From positions 2,542,001 to 2,606,000 of the forward strand of contig NZ_CP025198.1 in assembly GCF_003325455.1 (NCBI RefSeq): DNA of 64,000 bases. Reading direction: 5' to 3'. This stretch comes from Acidipropionibacterium virtanenii (GTDB lineage Bacteria; Actinomycetota; Actinomycetes; Propionibacteriales; Propionibacteriaceae). Positions 18,244 to 30,464 of this stretch are shown here, piece by piece. Position 1 is the first letter of the stretch. Every line of letters starts with the position of its first letter. The position numbers and the translations under genes are program-made. Below the pieces are notes generated by a model that worked only from the letters and a program-made list of their open reading frames with translations, ran no database searches and was not told the DNA's origin.

Positions 18244-18978
18244 ATGGATGACACAGCCGACCATCCCGGACAGCCCGGCATCCTCCCCGCCGGGACGGTC
18301 CTTCTCATCGCGGGACTGCTCGGAGCCGCCCTGCTGGCGGCCAACAGCGACATTGCGCTGGCCGACGACCTCGACGCGGTTGCCAGAAAAGTCGACGAGG
18401 ACGGCAACCGGGCCTTCTACACCTTCATCGTCTTCTGGGCCATGATGATCGGCCTCGCCTGCGCCGGCCTGGCCTCCGTCGCGGCCCTCCTGGCCCGCTC
18501 CGGCGGCGCGGCGCGCGGCCTGGGCGCTGCTGCGGCCACGCTGGCCGGGATCGCCGGAGCCGTCCTGGTGATGGTCCCGGTCTTCTACTCGGCGCTCGTC
18601 AACGAATGGGATCCCGACATCAAGGACGGATCCCTCACCACTGGCGGTTACGCCGTCGACGTCCTGGAGTCCATCCCCTTCGGGGCGTCCCAGGCCGGCA
18701 TCGGAATCCTTCTCGTGGGTCTCGTGATGCTCGCCGCGGCCTTCTTCGCCAGCGACGAGATGAACGGGGCGATCGGCATCCCCCCACTGATCCTCAGCTT
18801 CTTCATGATCGCCGTCCTCGAGGAGGGCCGGGGCGTCTCGAACTTCATGGTTCCCCTCGCCGCCCTGATCGTCGGCGCCCCGGTGACCTGGTACGGCTGG
18901 GCCATGAGGCGCGGCGGGCGCACGACGCCGAGACGGCCGCTCGGCCCCACCCCACCCGCTCCGCCCGCTCAGCGCTGA
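18244..18978 (+). CDS. Polytopic membrane protein of unknown function
   Basis: The 244-residue protein has about six hydrophobic helices (LLIAGLLGAALLAA; FIVFWAMMIGLACAGLASV; LAGIAGAVLVMVPVFY; GIGILLVGLVMLAAAFF; GIPPLILSFFMIAVL; LAALIVGAPVTWYGW), with a loop rich in Asp after the first and a Pro-rich tail. The family was not recognised and no transport signature is visible. It meets the SNF2 helicase gene tail to tail, 3 bases apart. Confidence 0.7.
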   Translation: MDDTADHPGQPGILPAGTVLLIAGLLGAALLAANSDIALADDLDAVARKVDEDGNRAFYTFIVFWAMMIGLACAGLASVAALLARSGGAARGLGAAAATLAGIAGAVLVMVPVFYSALVNEWDPDIKDGSLTTGGYAVDVLESIPFGASQAGIGILLVGLVMLAAAFFASDEMNGAIGIPPLILSFFMIAVLEEGRGVSNFMVPLAALIVGAPVTWYGWAMRRGGRTTPRRPLGPTPPAPPAQR

Positions 18979-18981
18979 GGA

Positions 18982-22347
<3,366 letters not shown>

Positions 22348-22423
22348 CCGGCACAGCCTAGGCGAGGCCGCTGACAGTCCATGTTTCAGCCTCTCATCCT
22401 CCGATCGGGCAGACTGGGGTGTC

Positions 22424-22546
22424 GTGAACCTCGAGACCGCATTCCCGCCCTTCGGTCTTCGCATCGAGGCGGGTCCGCTCACACTGCGCCCGATCACCGT
22501 CACCGGCGGTGAGTGGTTCCGCCGCTTCGTCGGCCTGGACGAGTAG
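22424..22546 (+). pseudogene. Probable remnant of a GNAT acetyltransferase
   Basis: A 40-residue frame beginning at GTG reads like the first strand of a GNAT enzyme (FPPFGLRIEAGPLTLRPIT). It then jumps to GGEWFRRFVGLDE, which could be a former C-terminus; the acetyl-CoA-binding core is absent. It ends exactly at the ATG of the DMT transporter. An internal in-frame deletion is the simplest reading. It could instead be a short leader peptide. Confidence 0.4.
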
Positions 22547-23407
22547 ATGGGAGCAGCATCGATCGCCCTCGTCCTGGTGGCGGCGGTGGCCCACGCGATA
22601 TGGAACACCGCGGCCAAGTTTCAGCGCGGCGACCCGGTGCTGTTCGTGTGGGCCTACACCTGTGCGGCGACGTTGCTGTGCCTGCCGGTGGGGCTCGCCC
22701 CGGTGCTGGACGGCTCGCAGCCGCTCGACCGGGGGCTCGCCGCCGCCGCGCTGGTCTCGGCCGGGCTGCACATCGTCTACTCGCTGACCCTTCAGGGCGG
22801 CTACGACAGGTTCGACATGGGGGTGGTCTACCCGGTCGCCCGGGGCACCGGCCCGGTGCTGTCGATGATCGTGGCCATCGCGCTGCTCGGAGAGCAGCCA
22901 CACGCGGTCGAGCTGGCGGGCGCGGTCGTGGTGGTCGCCGGGATCTGCGTGGTGGCCGGGAATCCCTTCTCCGGCGGGCAGAGCCATCCGCTCAGGGGTG
23001 TGATGTGGGGCGCGGCGACCGGTGCGGCGATCGCGTGCTACACCCTGTGGGACTCCTGGTCGGTCAGGCATCTGGATCTGGCGGCGACCACCTACTTCAC
23101 CGGCACCTACCTCATCCAGAGCCTGGTCCTCACTCCGCGCGCACTGCGTCGGCGCACGGCGATCACCGGGTCATTGAGGACGAACTGGAGACCGGTCCTC
23201 ATCGTCGCGGTCTTCTCGCCGCTGGCCTACATCCTCGTACTCCACGTCATGAGGACCGCCCCGGTGGCCATCGTCGCACCGCTGCGGGAATCCTCCATCG
23301 TGATCGGATCCGTGCTGGCGTGGAGGCTCTTCGGCGAGGGGCACCTGGCCCGTCGTCTGGTAGGAGCCGCCATCGTGCTGGCCGGCATCGCCCTGATCAG
23401 CCTGTGA
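22547..23407 (+). CDS. EamA/DMT-family transporter
   Basis: The 286-residue inner-membrane protein has ten hydrophobic helices arranged as two EamA repeats, e.g. YPVARGTGPVLSMIVAIALL in the first and APLRESSIVIGSVLAWRLF in the second. Members export amino acids or other metabolites; the substrate is open. Its ATG follows the remnant's stop directly. The last 11 bases overlap the convergent 854-residue gene. Confidence 0.9.
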   Translation: MGAASIALVLVAAVAHAIWNTAAKFQRGDPVLFVWAYTCAATLLCLPVGLAPVLDGSQPLDRGLAAAALVSAGLHIVYSLTLQGGYDRFDMGVVYPVARGTGPVLSMIVAIALLGEQPHAVELAGAVVVVAGICVVAGNPFSGGQSHPLRGVMWGAATGAAIACYTLWDSWSVRHLDLAATTYFTGTYLIQSLVLTPRALRRRTAITGSLRTNWRPVLIVAVFSPLAYILVLHVMRTAPVAIVAPLRESSIVIGSVLAWRLFGEGHLARRLVGAAIVLAGIALISL

Positions 23408-25961
23408 CCGTCTGCGGGTCCGCCAGGATCTCGACCAGCCGATCCAGATCCTGGCGCCCCGTGGCCCTGGCGCGCAGCTGCTCCGTGGGATCCAGGCCGC
23501 GCTCCCCCAGCAGGCCGGGCCCGGTCTCGGCGCCGAGTTCACACATGCGTTCAAGGATCACCGCATCCGCGCCGTCGAGGGTCGGATTGGCCAGCAGGAC
23601 GTTGATCGGCGTTCCGGATGACAACTGACCCGCCGCATCGCCGGGACTCTCGAGCAGCCACAACGCGATCTCGCGGCGACTGCGCGGATCAGGGTTGCTG
23701 AGCGCCGCGTCGAGCAGGAATCGCCGATCGGGACCCCCGACGATGACGTCGAGCAGATCGTTGAGGGAGCCGATGAGAGACTCCTCCAGGGCCGCGCCAT
23801 GATCCTGGGGCGACGCAGAGCCCTCGCGCAGCAACCTCGCCAGCCGAGGGGCCCCGGTGTCCTGGGCGTAGAGCCCGGCGAGAAGGCCGTCCTGGCCGTC
23901 GTCGTCACTGCGCCGGTAGGCCGCGCGCAGCATTCCGCGCGACGCCCGCCAGTCCAGACCGTCGTGGCAGAAGACGGCGATTGGGGCGTCACCGGTCGGA
24001 TCAGGGCCGTCGAGCAGTGTCATGAGGTCCTCGGGAACCCCGTCGAACAGATCGTCCAGATCCGGATCCGGTGCAGTCGTGCCGTCGGCGCGGTAGGTGA
24101 TGAGCATGCCGCGCCCGTCGTGGGTGAAGTACCCCTCCCAGGTGAACCCATCGGTCCGCAGGACGGCTCGCCGAGCGTCAGGGACGATGTCGGAGCCGGG
24201 CAGCGCCGGACCGTCCCACGTCACCGATCCGCACTCGGCGATCGCACGGAGGCGCATCCTCGTCTCCCAGATGCTGGTCCTGCCGAGCAGTTCGATCAGC
24301 GTGTCGGCCCGGCCGATCTCCAGGATGGCCTGCGGACGCAGGATGTGCGACGGATCGGGCATCGTGCCGGCCAGCAGGAGCACGGCGTGGCCGTTGACCC
24401 ACCAGAGGGGCCCCTGTTCGAGGCCCATGCCGCGCATCAGGCGGGTGAGCGGGGTGTGGCGCTCCTGCCCGGACGTCCGCTCGAAGGCCGACAGTCCCAG
24501 GGGCGGGCCCCACCGGTCCGTCATGGCGTCGACCAGGTCGTCGACCCAGGACTGGAAGACGTCGTCGGTCCAGGGATCGGCGAGCAGCAGGGGCTCGTGC
24601 ATGACCCCGGACCCGTCGTGCCGGAGCCGGCGACCCCCGATGGTGAAGGTCTCGTCGTCGAGGGCCTGTCCGTCGGGATCCCGGTACCACCAGGCCCGTG
24701 TCACACGCTCCACGTCCTCGGTCACCGCGGCAGGGTCGGCATCGATCAGGATTCCGTCTCCGAGCCGCACCGGACCCTCGGGACGGGGCTGTTCGGGGAA
24801 CGGGCATGCGGCGAAGAACTCGTCGAGGAGGGCCCGGCGTTCGACGTCGTCGGAGGAACCGAACGCGTCGGGGGTGAAGCTGCCGCCGAGACGGTAGGGC
24901 CGGCGCACGGCGGCCGCGAAACCGAAGTCGTCGGTGCCGAGTCCGTTGCGTCGCCCGGCCACGGTGAGCCCGCGCGGCACGTTCCAGCTCGTGCCGTCGA
25001 ACCAGAAGGCCCCCGTGATGATCGGCACAGGTCGGTCGTCGAGCAGTCCGAACTCCAGGTCGTGCCCTGCGATCTCCCCGCGCACCGTGACGGCCGGGGA
25101 GGCTACGGCGCCGAGCAGGTCGTCCGGCACCCCGTCGAGCAGCCTCTCGAGCAGGATGAGCTTCTCGTCACGACGCGTGTCGGCGGCGTCGGGATCGTCT
25201 CCGGCCGCCCGTGCGACGAGACGGTTGAAGGTGCAGGCGGGGTCGTTGATGAGCAGCAGCACCCGCCCGTCATCGGCGAAGATCCACACGGTGGTGGTGC
25301 CGTCGTGGGCCTGGAGGCTGCACCGGGTGCCGTCGAGGGGAGCCTCGTGCAGTCTCGCCTCACCATCGCCGAAGACCGTGCTCATCAACCAGGCGCGTCG
25401 GTGCAGCTCGGTCGGATGTTCGCCGTGCATGAGGAGATCGTCGGTGGTGTCGTCGATGAGGGCCGAGTTCCCCTCCATCACGAGGCGCCGCGGCACCACC
25501 ATCACGAGCTGTTGGAGTGAACCGACGCCGGGCTCGCCGTCCCATTTCGTCAGCAGGGCCAGGAAGACGTCGTGGCGGTCCCACATCTCGGCGTGGTCGT
25601 AGCCCAGGTTGATCAGGACGTGGTCGAGGATCCCCTCGGGCTCCCGGGCATCGCCGACGAGCCGTGGGGAGTGGATCATCGGCCGTCCCCAGAGGCGGGA
25701 CATCGCCTCGCGGGCCTCGGTCTCCCAGGCGAGCATGGCGACTCCCCACGGCTTGCCGGCGGCGTCCATGTCGGGGTCGTAGACGCTGAGGCCGCACAGC
25801 CAGATCCCCTCGACCTTCTCGAAGTCGACCGCCTCGAAGGTCAGCTCCTCGTCATCCGCGTGGCCGCGGAGATGGGTGAGGGACCTCTCCAGGAATCCTG
25901 GGACGTCCCCGGGGGACTCCAGCGCACGGTAGATCGGCAGATCGTCGCCCTCTGAGCTCAT
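23397..25961 (-). CDS. Large unrecognised protein with an internal duplication
   Basis: The 854-residue acidic soluble protein has no signal peptide, membrane helix or known catalytic motif that I recognise. Two regions look like diverged copies of one unit: about residues 75-340 and 470-690. Matching points are EAMSRLWGRPM / DAMTDRWGPPL, FADDGRVLLLI / FTHDGRGMLIT, LLDGVPDDLL / LFDGVPEDLM, and FDGTSWNVPRGL / HDGLDWRASRGM. A helical tail (about 700-854) follows. The gene stands alone between convergent and divergent neighbours. Coding is strong: long, uninterrupted, with codon use like its neighbours. Confidence 0.8.
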   Translation of the reverse strand: MSSEGDDLPIYRALESPGDVPGFLERSLTHLRGHADDEELTFEAVDFEKVEGIWLCGLSVYDPDMDAAGKPWGVAMLAWETEAREAMSRLWGRPMIHSPRLVGDAREPEGILDHVLINLGYDHAEMWDRHDVFLALLTKWDGEPGVGSLQQLVMVVPRRLVMEGNSALIDDTTDDLLMHGEHPTELHRRAWLMSTVFGDGEARLHEAPLDGTRCSLQAHDGTTTVWIFADDGRVLLLINDPACTFNRLVARAAGDDPDAADTRRDEKLILLERLLDGVPDDLLGAVASPAVTVRGEIAGHDLEFGLLDDRPVPIITGAFWFDGTSWNVPRGLTVAGRRNGLGTDDFGFAAAVRRPYRLGGSFTPDAFGSSDDVERRALLDEFFAACPFPEQPRPEGPVRLGDGILIDADPAAVTEDVERVTRAWWYRDPDGQALDDETFTIGGRRLRHDGSGVMHEPLLLADPWTDDVFQSWVDDLVDAMTDRWGPPLGLSAFERTSGQERHTPLTRLMRGMGLEQGPLWWVNGHAVLLLAGTMPDPSHILRPQAILEIGRADTLIELLGRTSIWETRMRLRAIAECGSVTWDGPALPGSDIVPDARRAVLRTDGFTWEGYFTHDGRGMLITYRADGTTAPDPDLDDLFDGVPEDLMTLLDGPDPTGDAPIAVFCHDGLDWRASRGMLRAAYRRSDDDGQDGLLAGLYAQDTGAPRLARLLREGSASPQDHGAALEESLIGSLNDLLDVIVGGPDRRFLLDAALSNPDPRSRREIALWLLESPGDAAGQLSSGTPINVLLANPTLDGADAVILERMCELGAETGPGLLGERGLDPTEQLRARATGRQDLDRLVEILADPQTVTG

Positions 25962-26072
25962 GGACAGACGCTAGCGCCTTCTGGCCAGGGTTGCGGGTCA
26001 GGAACGATGGCGAGACCTCGCAGCGTGGAGTGTCATGCTTGTCCCGTCATACCCCGATCCGAGGACCACTCC

Positions 26073-27251
26073 ATGAAACTCTCCGGCCACGTCCGCGATA
26101 TGCAGCCCTTCCACGCCCTGGCATTCGGGCAGCGGGCCGACGCCATGGAGGCGGCCGGGCAGCACGTCGTCGCGCTGTCCATCGGGGAGCCGGATTTCGG
26201 CGCACCGCCGGCGGTCCGCGAGGCGATGCGCGTCGCCATGGACGGGCGTCCGCTGCCTTACACATCGGCCCTCGGACTGCCCGCGCTGAGATCGGCGATC
26301 TCGGGCTTCTACCGCGATCGCCACGGGATCGACGTCGATCCGGCCCGGATCGCGATCACCTCGGGGGCCTCCTGCGCTCTCGTGATGGCCACCGCCGCCA
26401 CCGTCGATAACGGCGACGAGGTGATCCTGGCCGACCCCTCCTACCCCTGCAACCGGGAGCTGGTGACCGCCTTCGGTGGCAAGGTCGTGGCGGTCCCCAC
26501 CAGCGCGGCCACGCGCTATCAGCTCGACGCCGCGAGCGTCGAGCGGGCCTGGAGCGATCGCACGACGGCGGTCATGGTGGCCACCCCGTCGAATCCCACC
26601 GGAACATCCATTCCCTTCGACCAGTTGAGCGCCATCTGCGAGCTGGCCCGTGCCCGCGATGCCTGGCGGATCGTCGACGAGATCTATCTGGAGCTGGCCG
26701 ACAGCGGCGTCGACGGGCGTGCGGCGCGGACGGTGTTGGAGACCGATCGGGACGCGATCGTGGTCTCGAGCTTCTCCAAGTACTTCGGGATGACGGGTTG
26801 GCGGCTGGGATGGATGGTGATTCCCGATGTGCTGGTGGCGGCGGTGGAGCGGCTGGCGATGAACTTCTTCCTGTCGGCCTCCAACCCGGCTCAGCAGGCG
26901 GCCCTGGCGTGTTTCACCCCCGAGTCGCTGGCGGTCTGCGAGGAACGCCGCGCAGAGCTGGGGCGGCGACGTCGCCTGGTGTGCGACGGGCTGGCACGCA
27001 TCGGACTGCCGGTACCCGTGCAGCCCGATGGCGCCTTCTACGTCTATGTCGACATCAGCGGCACCGGCCTGAATGCCTGGCAGTTCTGCGAGCAGGCGCT
27101 GGAGCGGGCCCACGTCGCGCTCACGCCCGGCCGCGACTTCGGTGCCACGACCGCCGACACCCACATCCGCCTCTCCTACGCGGCCTCGCAGGCGCAGCTG
27201 GAGGAAGGGCTGGAAAGGCTGGGGAGATTCGTGGCCGGGCTGGCCTCATGA
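26073..27251 (+). CDS. Pyridoxal-phosphate class I/II aminotransferase
   Basis: The 392-residue aminotransferase has the fold-type I landmarks: SIGEPDFGAPP near the N-terminus, PSNPTGTSIP, DEIYLEL, and the PLP-binding Lys in SSFSKYFGMTGWRLGW. The ATG at 26073 follows GAGGA by 7 bases. It resembles aspartate/alanine-type enzymes (AspC/AlaT-like). The amino donor is not decided by the sequence, and no pathway partner lies nearby. Confidence 0.9.
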   Translation: MKLSGHVRDMQPFHALAFGQRADAMEAAGQHVVALSIGEPDFGAPPAVREAMRVAMDGRPLPYTSALGLPALRSAISGFYRDRHGIDVDPARIAITSGASCALVMATAATVDNGDEVILADPSYPCNRELVTAFGGKVVAVPTSAATRYQLDAASVERAWSDRTTAVMVATPSNPTGTSIPFDQLSAICELARARDAWRIVDEIYLELADSGVDGRAARTVLETDRDAIVVSSFSKYFGMTGWRLGWMVIPDVLVAAVERLAMNFFLSASNPAQQAALACFTPESLAVCEERRAELGRRRRLVCDGLARIGLPVPVQPDGAFYVYVDISGTGLNAWQFCEQALERAHVALTPGRDFGATTADTHIRLSYAASQAQLEEGLERLGRFVAGLAS

Positions 27252-27252
27252 A

Positions 27253-28587
27253 TCAGCCGAAGATGACGTCGATCCTGGGATTCCGGCGCGGCCGGTCACC
27301 GATTCGAGCCCCGTCGGGTCTGCCGGGCAGCCTGGTGGTGCGTCCCCGGACCACGCGCCAGCGTCTGCCGGTGCGGCTGGTCCACTCGTAGACGCCGGGT
27401 GCCGGCTGGTCGAGTTTCCAGATGCCCGCGGTCTTGGCGCGGTGCTCCCGCCGGGCCAGCGGGCCGAGGTTGGAGATGCGGGTCTGGCCGGGCGGGGCCG
27501 GGGACCCCGGAGTGGATCTGCGGTAGGCGATGGTGTGGTCCAGGTCGGCGGTGCGGGATCTGGCAGTGGAGTAGGGGAAGACCGAACAGTCCTCCCGGAT
27601 CATCAGCTGACGCCGGAGCCGGTCTGGGATCTCGTAGGCGTCCACCGACGGGTCACCGTTGAGGTCGAGTACGGGCAGTACGCGGATGCGGTGGTGGCCC
27701 AGCAGGTGGGCCAGCTGGTCGACCAGCACCGGGCCGACGTCTCCGCCCCGGGCGAGGACCCTGGCCACATGCGCGCCGTCGCTGGCCGCTGTGTCGAGGG
27801 CTTCGGCGGCGATGTGGACGACGACGTCGGCCAGGGGCAGGGCCGCGGTGCTGTCGCCGGTGGATTCATCGGTGGTGGTGGGCGTGACGAGTTCCTCCAG
27901 GGCCCGGGCCGCCAGGACCGGCAGCGGTTCCTCGGCCCCGGCCTTCCTCATCCGACTCGTGATCCGGGTGATGGCGGCCTGCAGCTGCAGGGCGGCGCCG
28001 GTGTCGATGAGTCCGCCGATGGCCGAGGTGCCGTCCCCCAGGTGGCGGATCGACAGGAACCGGTCACGCCGGGCGATCTCGGCCTTCCGCCGCGCCAGGT
28101 CGGCGTCGGCGCGCATGATCAATCCCTGCAGGCGGCGTCGGATCCTCGGCCAGGGAGCCACGCCCCAGGCGTCGGCGAGTTTCTCGTCGACCCACCGGGC
28201 CGCCTCGGCCGACAGCTCGTCGCAGGCCTGGGCCACCTTGCGGGCCTGCCAGGCCTCGACTCGCAGGTCGGCCAGCGCCGCCCACAGGTAGGGGTGGCGG
28301 CTTCGCAGGTTGGCGACGTCATGGACCAAGCTCCAGGCCGCCGGCTCGCTCAGGCCCAGCAGCGCACCGACCTCCAGGGCCACGAACTCCCCAACCGATC
28401 CAGCGCCGTCGGCCCCGGCAGAAACAGTCCGCTCGGCAGCGGGGCCGTTCACCAGAGGCTCAGGTGCGGGGTAGGTGTCGATCATCCCGGCCACCGCGAC
28501 CAGCCGGTCGGACTCGGCGCGACGCACAGCGACATCGGCCTCAACCAGCCGGTCGCCGGCCGTCCTGAACCGCGTCATCGCCTCCAT
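27253..28587 (-). CDS. DUF222/HNH endonuclease-domain protein (13E12 repeat type)
   Basis: The 444-residue protein has a long helical DUF222 region and a C-terminal HNH-like segment (ADLDHTIAY ... RISNLGPLARREHRAKT). Zinc-binding Cys pairs typical of some HNH nucleases are not complete. These genes are multi-copy and widespread in actinobacteria, sometimes in or near mobile elements. No transposase or repeat is seen here. Nuclease activity is inferred from the family. It meets the aminotransferase gene with one base between the stops. Confidence 0.87.
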   Translation of the reverse strand: MEAMTRFRTAGDRLVEADVAVRRAESDRLVAVAGMIDTYPAPEPLVNGPAAERTVSAGADGAGSVGEFVALEVGALLGLSEPAAWSLVHDVANLRSRHPYLWAALADLRVEAWQARKVAQACDELSAEAARWVDEKLADAWGVAPWPRIRRRLQGLIMRADADLARRKAEIARRDRFLSIRHLGDGTSAIGGLIDTGAALQLQAAITRITSRMRKAGAEEPLPVLAARALEELVTPTTTDESTGDSTAALPLADVVVHIAAEALDTAASDGAHVARVLARGGDVGPVLVDQLAHLLGHHRIRVLPVLDLNGDPSVDAYEIPDRLRRQLMIREDCSVFPYSTARSRTADLDHTIAYRRSTPGSPAPPGQTRISNLGPLARREHRAKTAGIWKLDQPAPGVYEWTSRTGRRWRVVRGRTTRLPGRPDGARIGDRPRRNPRIDVIFG

Positions 28588-28786
28588 GGATCAAGCCAAC
28601 CAGTAGGATCTGACAGTTTCTGCCGACACAACCCGCAGGATCCCAGAATGTGGACACCATTTTTCAACAAGTCGCTTTCCCCATCAATCCGGCCCACCGG
28701 ATCACCCTAGCTGCCGGAATCGATTGGAACCATTACGAGGCTCTCGCACCGAGCGCCGGGCGCGGGCAGGCTTGCGACCGATGGAA

Positions 28787-29155
28787 TCAGCGAAGCGGCA
28801 AGCGACGCACGCGGATCCGATCCTGGGTCAAGGAAGCGATCGCTCCGTCCTCCAACAGCGTAGCCATGGCGCTCAGGTTACCGATGAGCACCGCGGCAAC
28901 CTCGGCGGCGGTCACCGCATCCGGAATCCGCAACAGGATCAACGATGGCTTGCTGGCTGCCTGGTATGCGAGGAGGTTCGTGAAGTCGGAGTCCTGGGAC
29001 ACGACGACGAGGCCCTCCCGGCGCGCGTGGTCGAGGATCGCCTCGTCGGGAGCATCCCGGAGCCCGATCTGGCGGACGTGAACCGACTCGATGCCCGCCT
29101 CAGTCAGGTGGACGCAGATGGTCGGCGAAAGGTTCTGATCGAGCAGCAGCTTCAT
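28787..29155 (-). CDS. DUF5615 PIN-like toxin
   Basis: The 122-residue protein begins with the PIN-like LLLDQNLSPTICVHL and carries VVVSQDSDFTNLL, giving the acidic residues (Asp6, plus the Asp pair in QDSDF) expected of a PIN-fold RNase active site. It matches DUF5615 proteins, the toxin half of VapBC45-like pairs. Its start overlaps the antitoxin's stop by 4 bases. RNA cleavage is family knowledge, not shown here. Confidence 0.85.
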   Translation of the reverse strand: MKLLLDQNLSPTICVHLTEAGIESVHVRQIGLRDAPDEAILDHARREGLVVVSQDSDFTNLLAYQAASKPSLILLRIPDAVTAAEVAAVLIGNLSAMATLLEDGAIASLTQDRIRVRRLPLR

Positions 29156-29382
29156 GCCGTGTGGGCCAGCGGAAGGTAGGTCTCCGCATCAAGCGCTGCA
29201 GCGGCATACTCCAGCGCGGCTCGGATATCGGCGGCTTCAAGATCCGGATGCTCGGCAAGGATCTCGCCGTTCGACATCCCCTGTGCGACCATTCGGACGA
29301 TCGTCTTGACGGGAAATCGCAGGCCCCGGACGGTTGGCTGGCCACCCATGACGGCCGGATCAGCGGTGATTCTCTCGAACAT
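29152..29382 (-). CDS. DUF433 antitoxin
   Basis: The 76-residue protein reads ITADPAVMGGQPTVRGLRFP and ILAEHPDLEAADIRAALEYA, the DUF433 pattern. It combines a small HTH-like fold with toxin-binding residues. The ATG at 29382 is chosen because the frame further upstream runs into tRNA-Ala. It lies upstream of the DUF5615 toxin with a 4-base overlap, the usual antitoxin-first order, and likely represses its own operon. Confidence 0.87.
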   Translation of the reverse strand: MFERITADPAVMGGQPTVRGLRFPVKTIVRMVAQGMSNGEILAEHPDLEAADIRAALEYAAAALDAETYLPLAHTA

Positions 29383-29424
29383 CCTGCCTCCGTTGCGGAG
29401 TAAGCGCTGCACGATCCTTCTGGG

Positions 29425-29497
29425 TGGAGCATAGGGGATTCGAACCCCTGACCTTCTCATTGCGAACGAGACGCGCTACCAACTGCGCCAATGCCCC
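29425..29497 (-). tRNA. tRNA-Ala(CGC)
   Basis: The 73-base cloverleaf has acceptor arms GGGGCAT and ATGCTCC (one G-U pair), D stem GCGC/GCGC, an anticodon stem TCTCG/TGAGA with loop TTCGCAA (anticodon CGC), and a T arm AGGGG/CCCCT around TTCGAAT. CCA is not encoded (CCC follows the discriminator A). No duplicated tRNA end is seen in the window, so it does not look like a used attachment site. Confidence 0.95.
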
Positions 29498-29546
29498 AAG
29501 GACGCGGTAACGCTACCACCGCAGACGCCGAACGGACAATTCCGGC

Positions 29547-30335
29547 TCAGGCCGACTCGGCCCGACCCAGGACCGTGGCCGACTCCTCCCGCTCCCCCTG
29601 AGGATGCTCGGCAGTCACCGGATCATTCGTCTGGCCGATCACCGGCCCGGGGGCCGAGAGGTCGATGGTGCGCACGGTGCGTGCGGCCACCGGCTTGGAG
29701 ACGTATGTGGGGGCGGTCACCGGCACCGCCTCCCACAGCGACCCGTCGGACTTCGACACCGGCCGGTTCAGCTCGACGGAGTACTCCGTCGGCGGGGTGG
29801 GCTCGTCCTCACTTTTGGGCGCATCGTCGGATCCGGGAAACGCATCGTTGAGGTTGATCGCCACCGTCCGCTCGTCCCACCCCCGATCGATGAGCTCCAT
29901 CCGACGATCGAGGCGCCTGCTCATGGCGACCACGGAGAATCTCGACACCACCAGGAAGGCCACGACCAGCACGCCGAATCCGGCGGCGAACCACCACGAC
30001 AGGATCGAGGTGACGCCCAGCACCGCCGAGACCGTCGTCAGCCCCAGCAGTACGGCCATGGTCCGGCGCCGGCGAAGCGCCGCATCGGCCCACGCCGCCT
30101 GCACCTCATGACGGGCATGGGCGCGGGTGTACGGAGTCGCCACCTCGAGGTCCGGCTCGGCCTCGGGGATCTGAGAGCTGATCGTCAGCCCCCCGTCCCG
30201 CACGATCGACATCGAGTCCGGGAACTCCGCCACCTCCTCGGTGTCCTCCGAGTGGTCGTGGCGTCGCATGACGAACCACGGCACGAGGTAGGCGATCCAC
30301 GCCACTACTAGCACACCGAAGATGACTGCTTCCAC
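29547..30335 (-). CDS. GlpR/SepX-like membrane protein of the divisome
   Basis: The 262-residue protein starts at a GTG (30335) with GGTGGGGG upstream. It has an N-terminal membrane helix (AVIFGVLVVAWIAYLVPWFV) followed by the charged MRRHDHSED. A second pair of helices lies near the middle (TMAVLLGLTTVSAVLGVTSI; WWFAAGFGVLVVAFLVVSRF), then a long Pro/Asp-rich cytoplasmic tail. The layout and the company of a GNAT and a MoeA-like gene match GlpR of Corynebacterium and SepX of Streptomyces, membrane partners of the gephyrin-like protein Glp in FtsZ-ring function. The role is inferred by synteny and topology. Confidence 0.75.
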   Translation of the reverse strand: MEAVIFGVLVVAWIAYLVPWFVMRRHDHSEDTEEVAEFPDSMSIVRDGGLTISSQIPEAEPDLEVATPYTRAHARHEVQAAWADAALRRRRTMAVLLGLTTVSAVLGVTSILSWWFAAGFGVLVVAFLVVSRFSVVAMSRRLDRRMELIDRGWDERTVAINLNDAFPGSDDAPKSEDEPTPPTEYSVELNRPVSKSDGSLWEAVPVTAPTYVSKPVAARTVRTIDLSAPGPVIGQTNDPVTAEHPQGEREESATVLGRAESA

Positions 30336-30464
30336 GCCCCCACCGTAGGGGAGGAGGGCGTCGGCGTCCCGCATCGGGCCGGAGTGTCGGCGAATCGAAT
30401 GACATTCATGTCATTCCCATAGCTAAACAGGCTCGGACAAGGCGCTATCCGCCGGTCGGAGAAG

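Noticed and set aside
27253-28587. DUF222/HNH protein as evidence of a mobile element
   Set aside because: The family is multi-copy in actinobacterial chromosomes, and no transposase, repeat or intron core accompanies it here.
28588-28786. 199-base gap between the DUF222 gene and the toxin
   Set aside because: No hairpin, promoter pair or coding frame was convincing; nothing can be supported.
28650-29179. Plus-strand open frames opposite the DUF433/DUF5615 genes
   Set aside because: They are shadow frames of the minus-strand genes, without ribosome sites or recognisable domains.
29425-29497. tRNA-Ala as a possible integration site for a genomic island
   Set aside because: No integrase and no repeated tRNA end were seen on either side.
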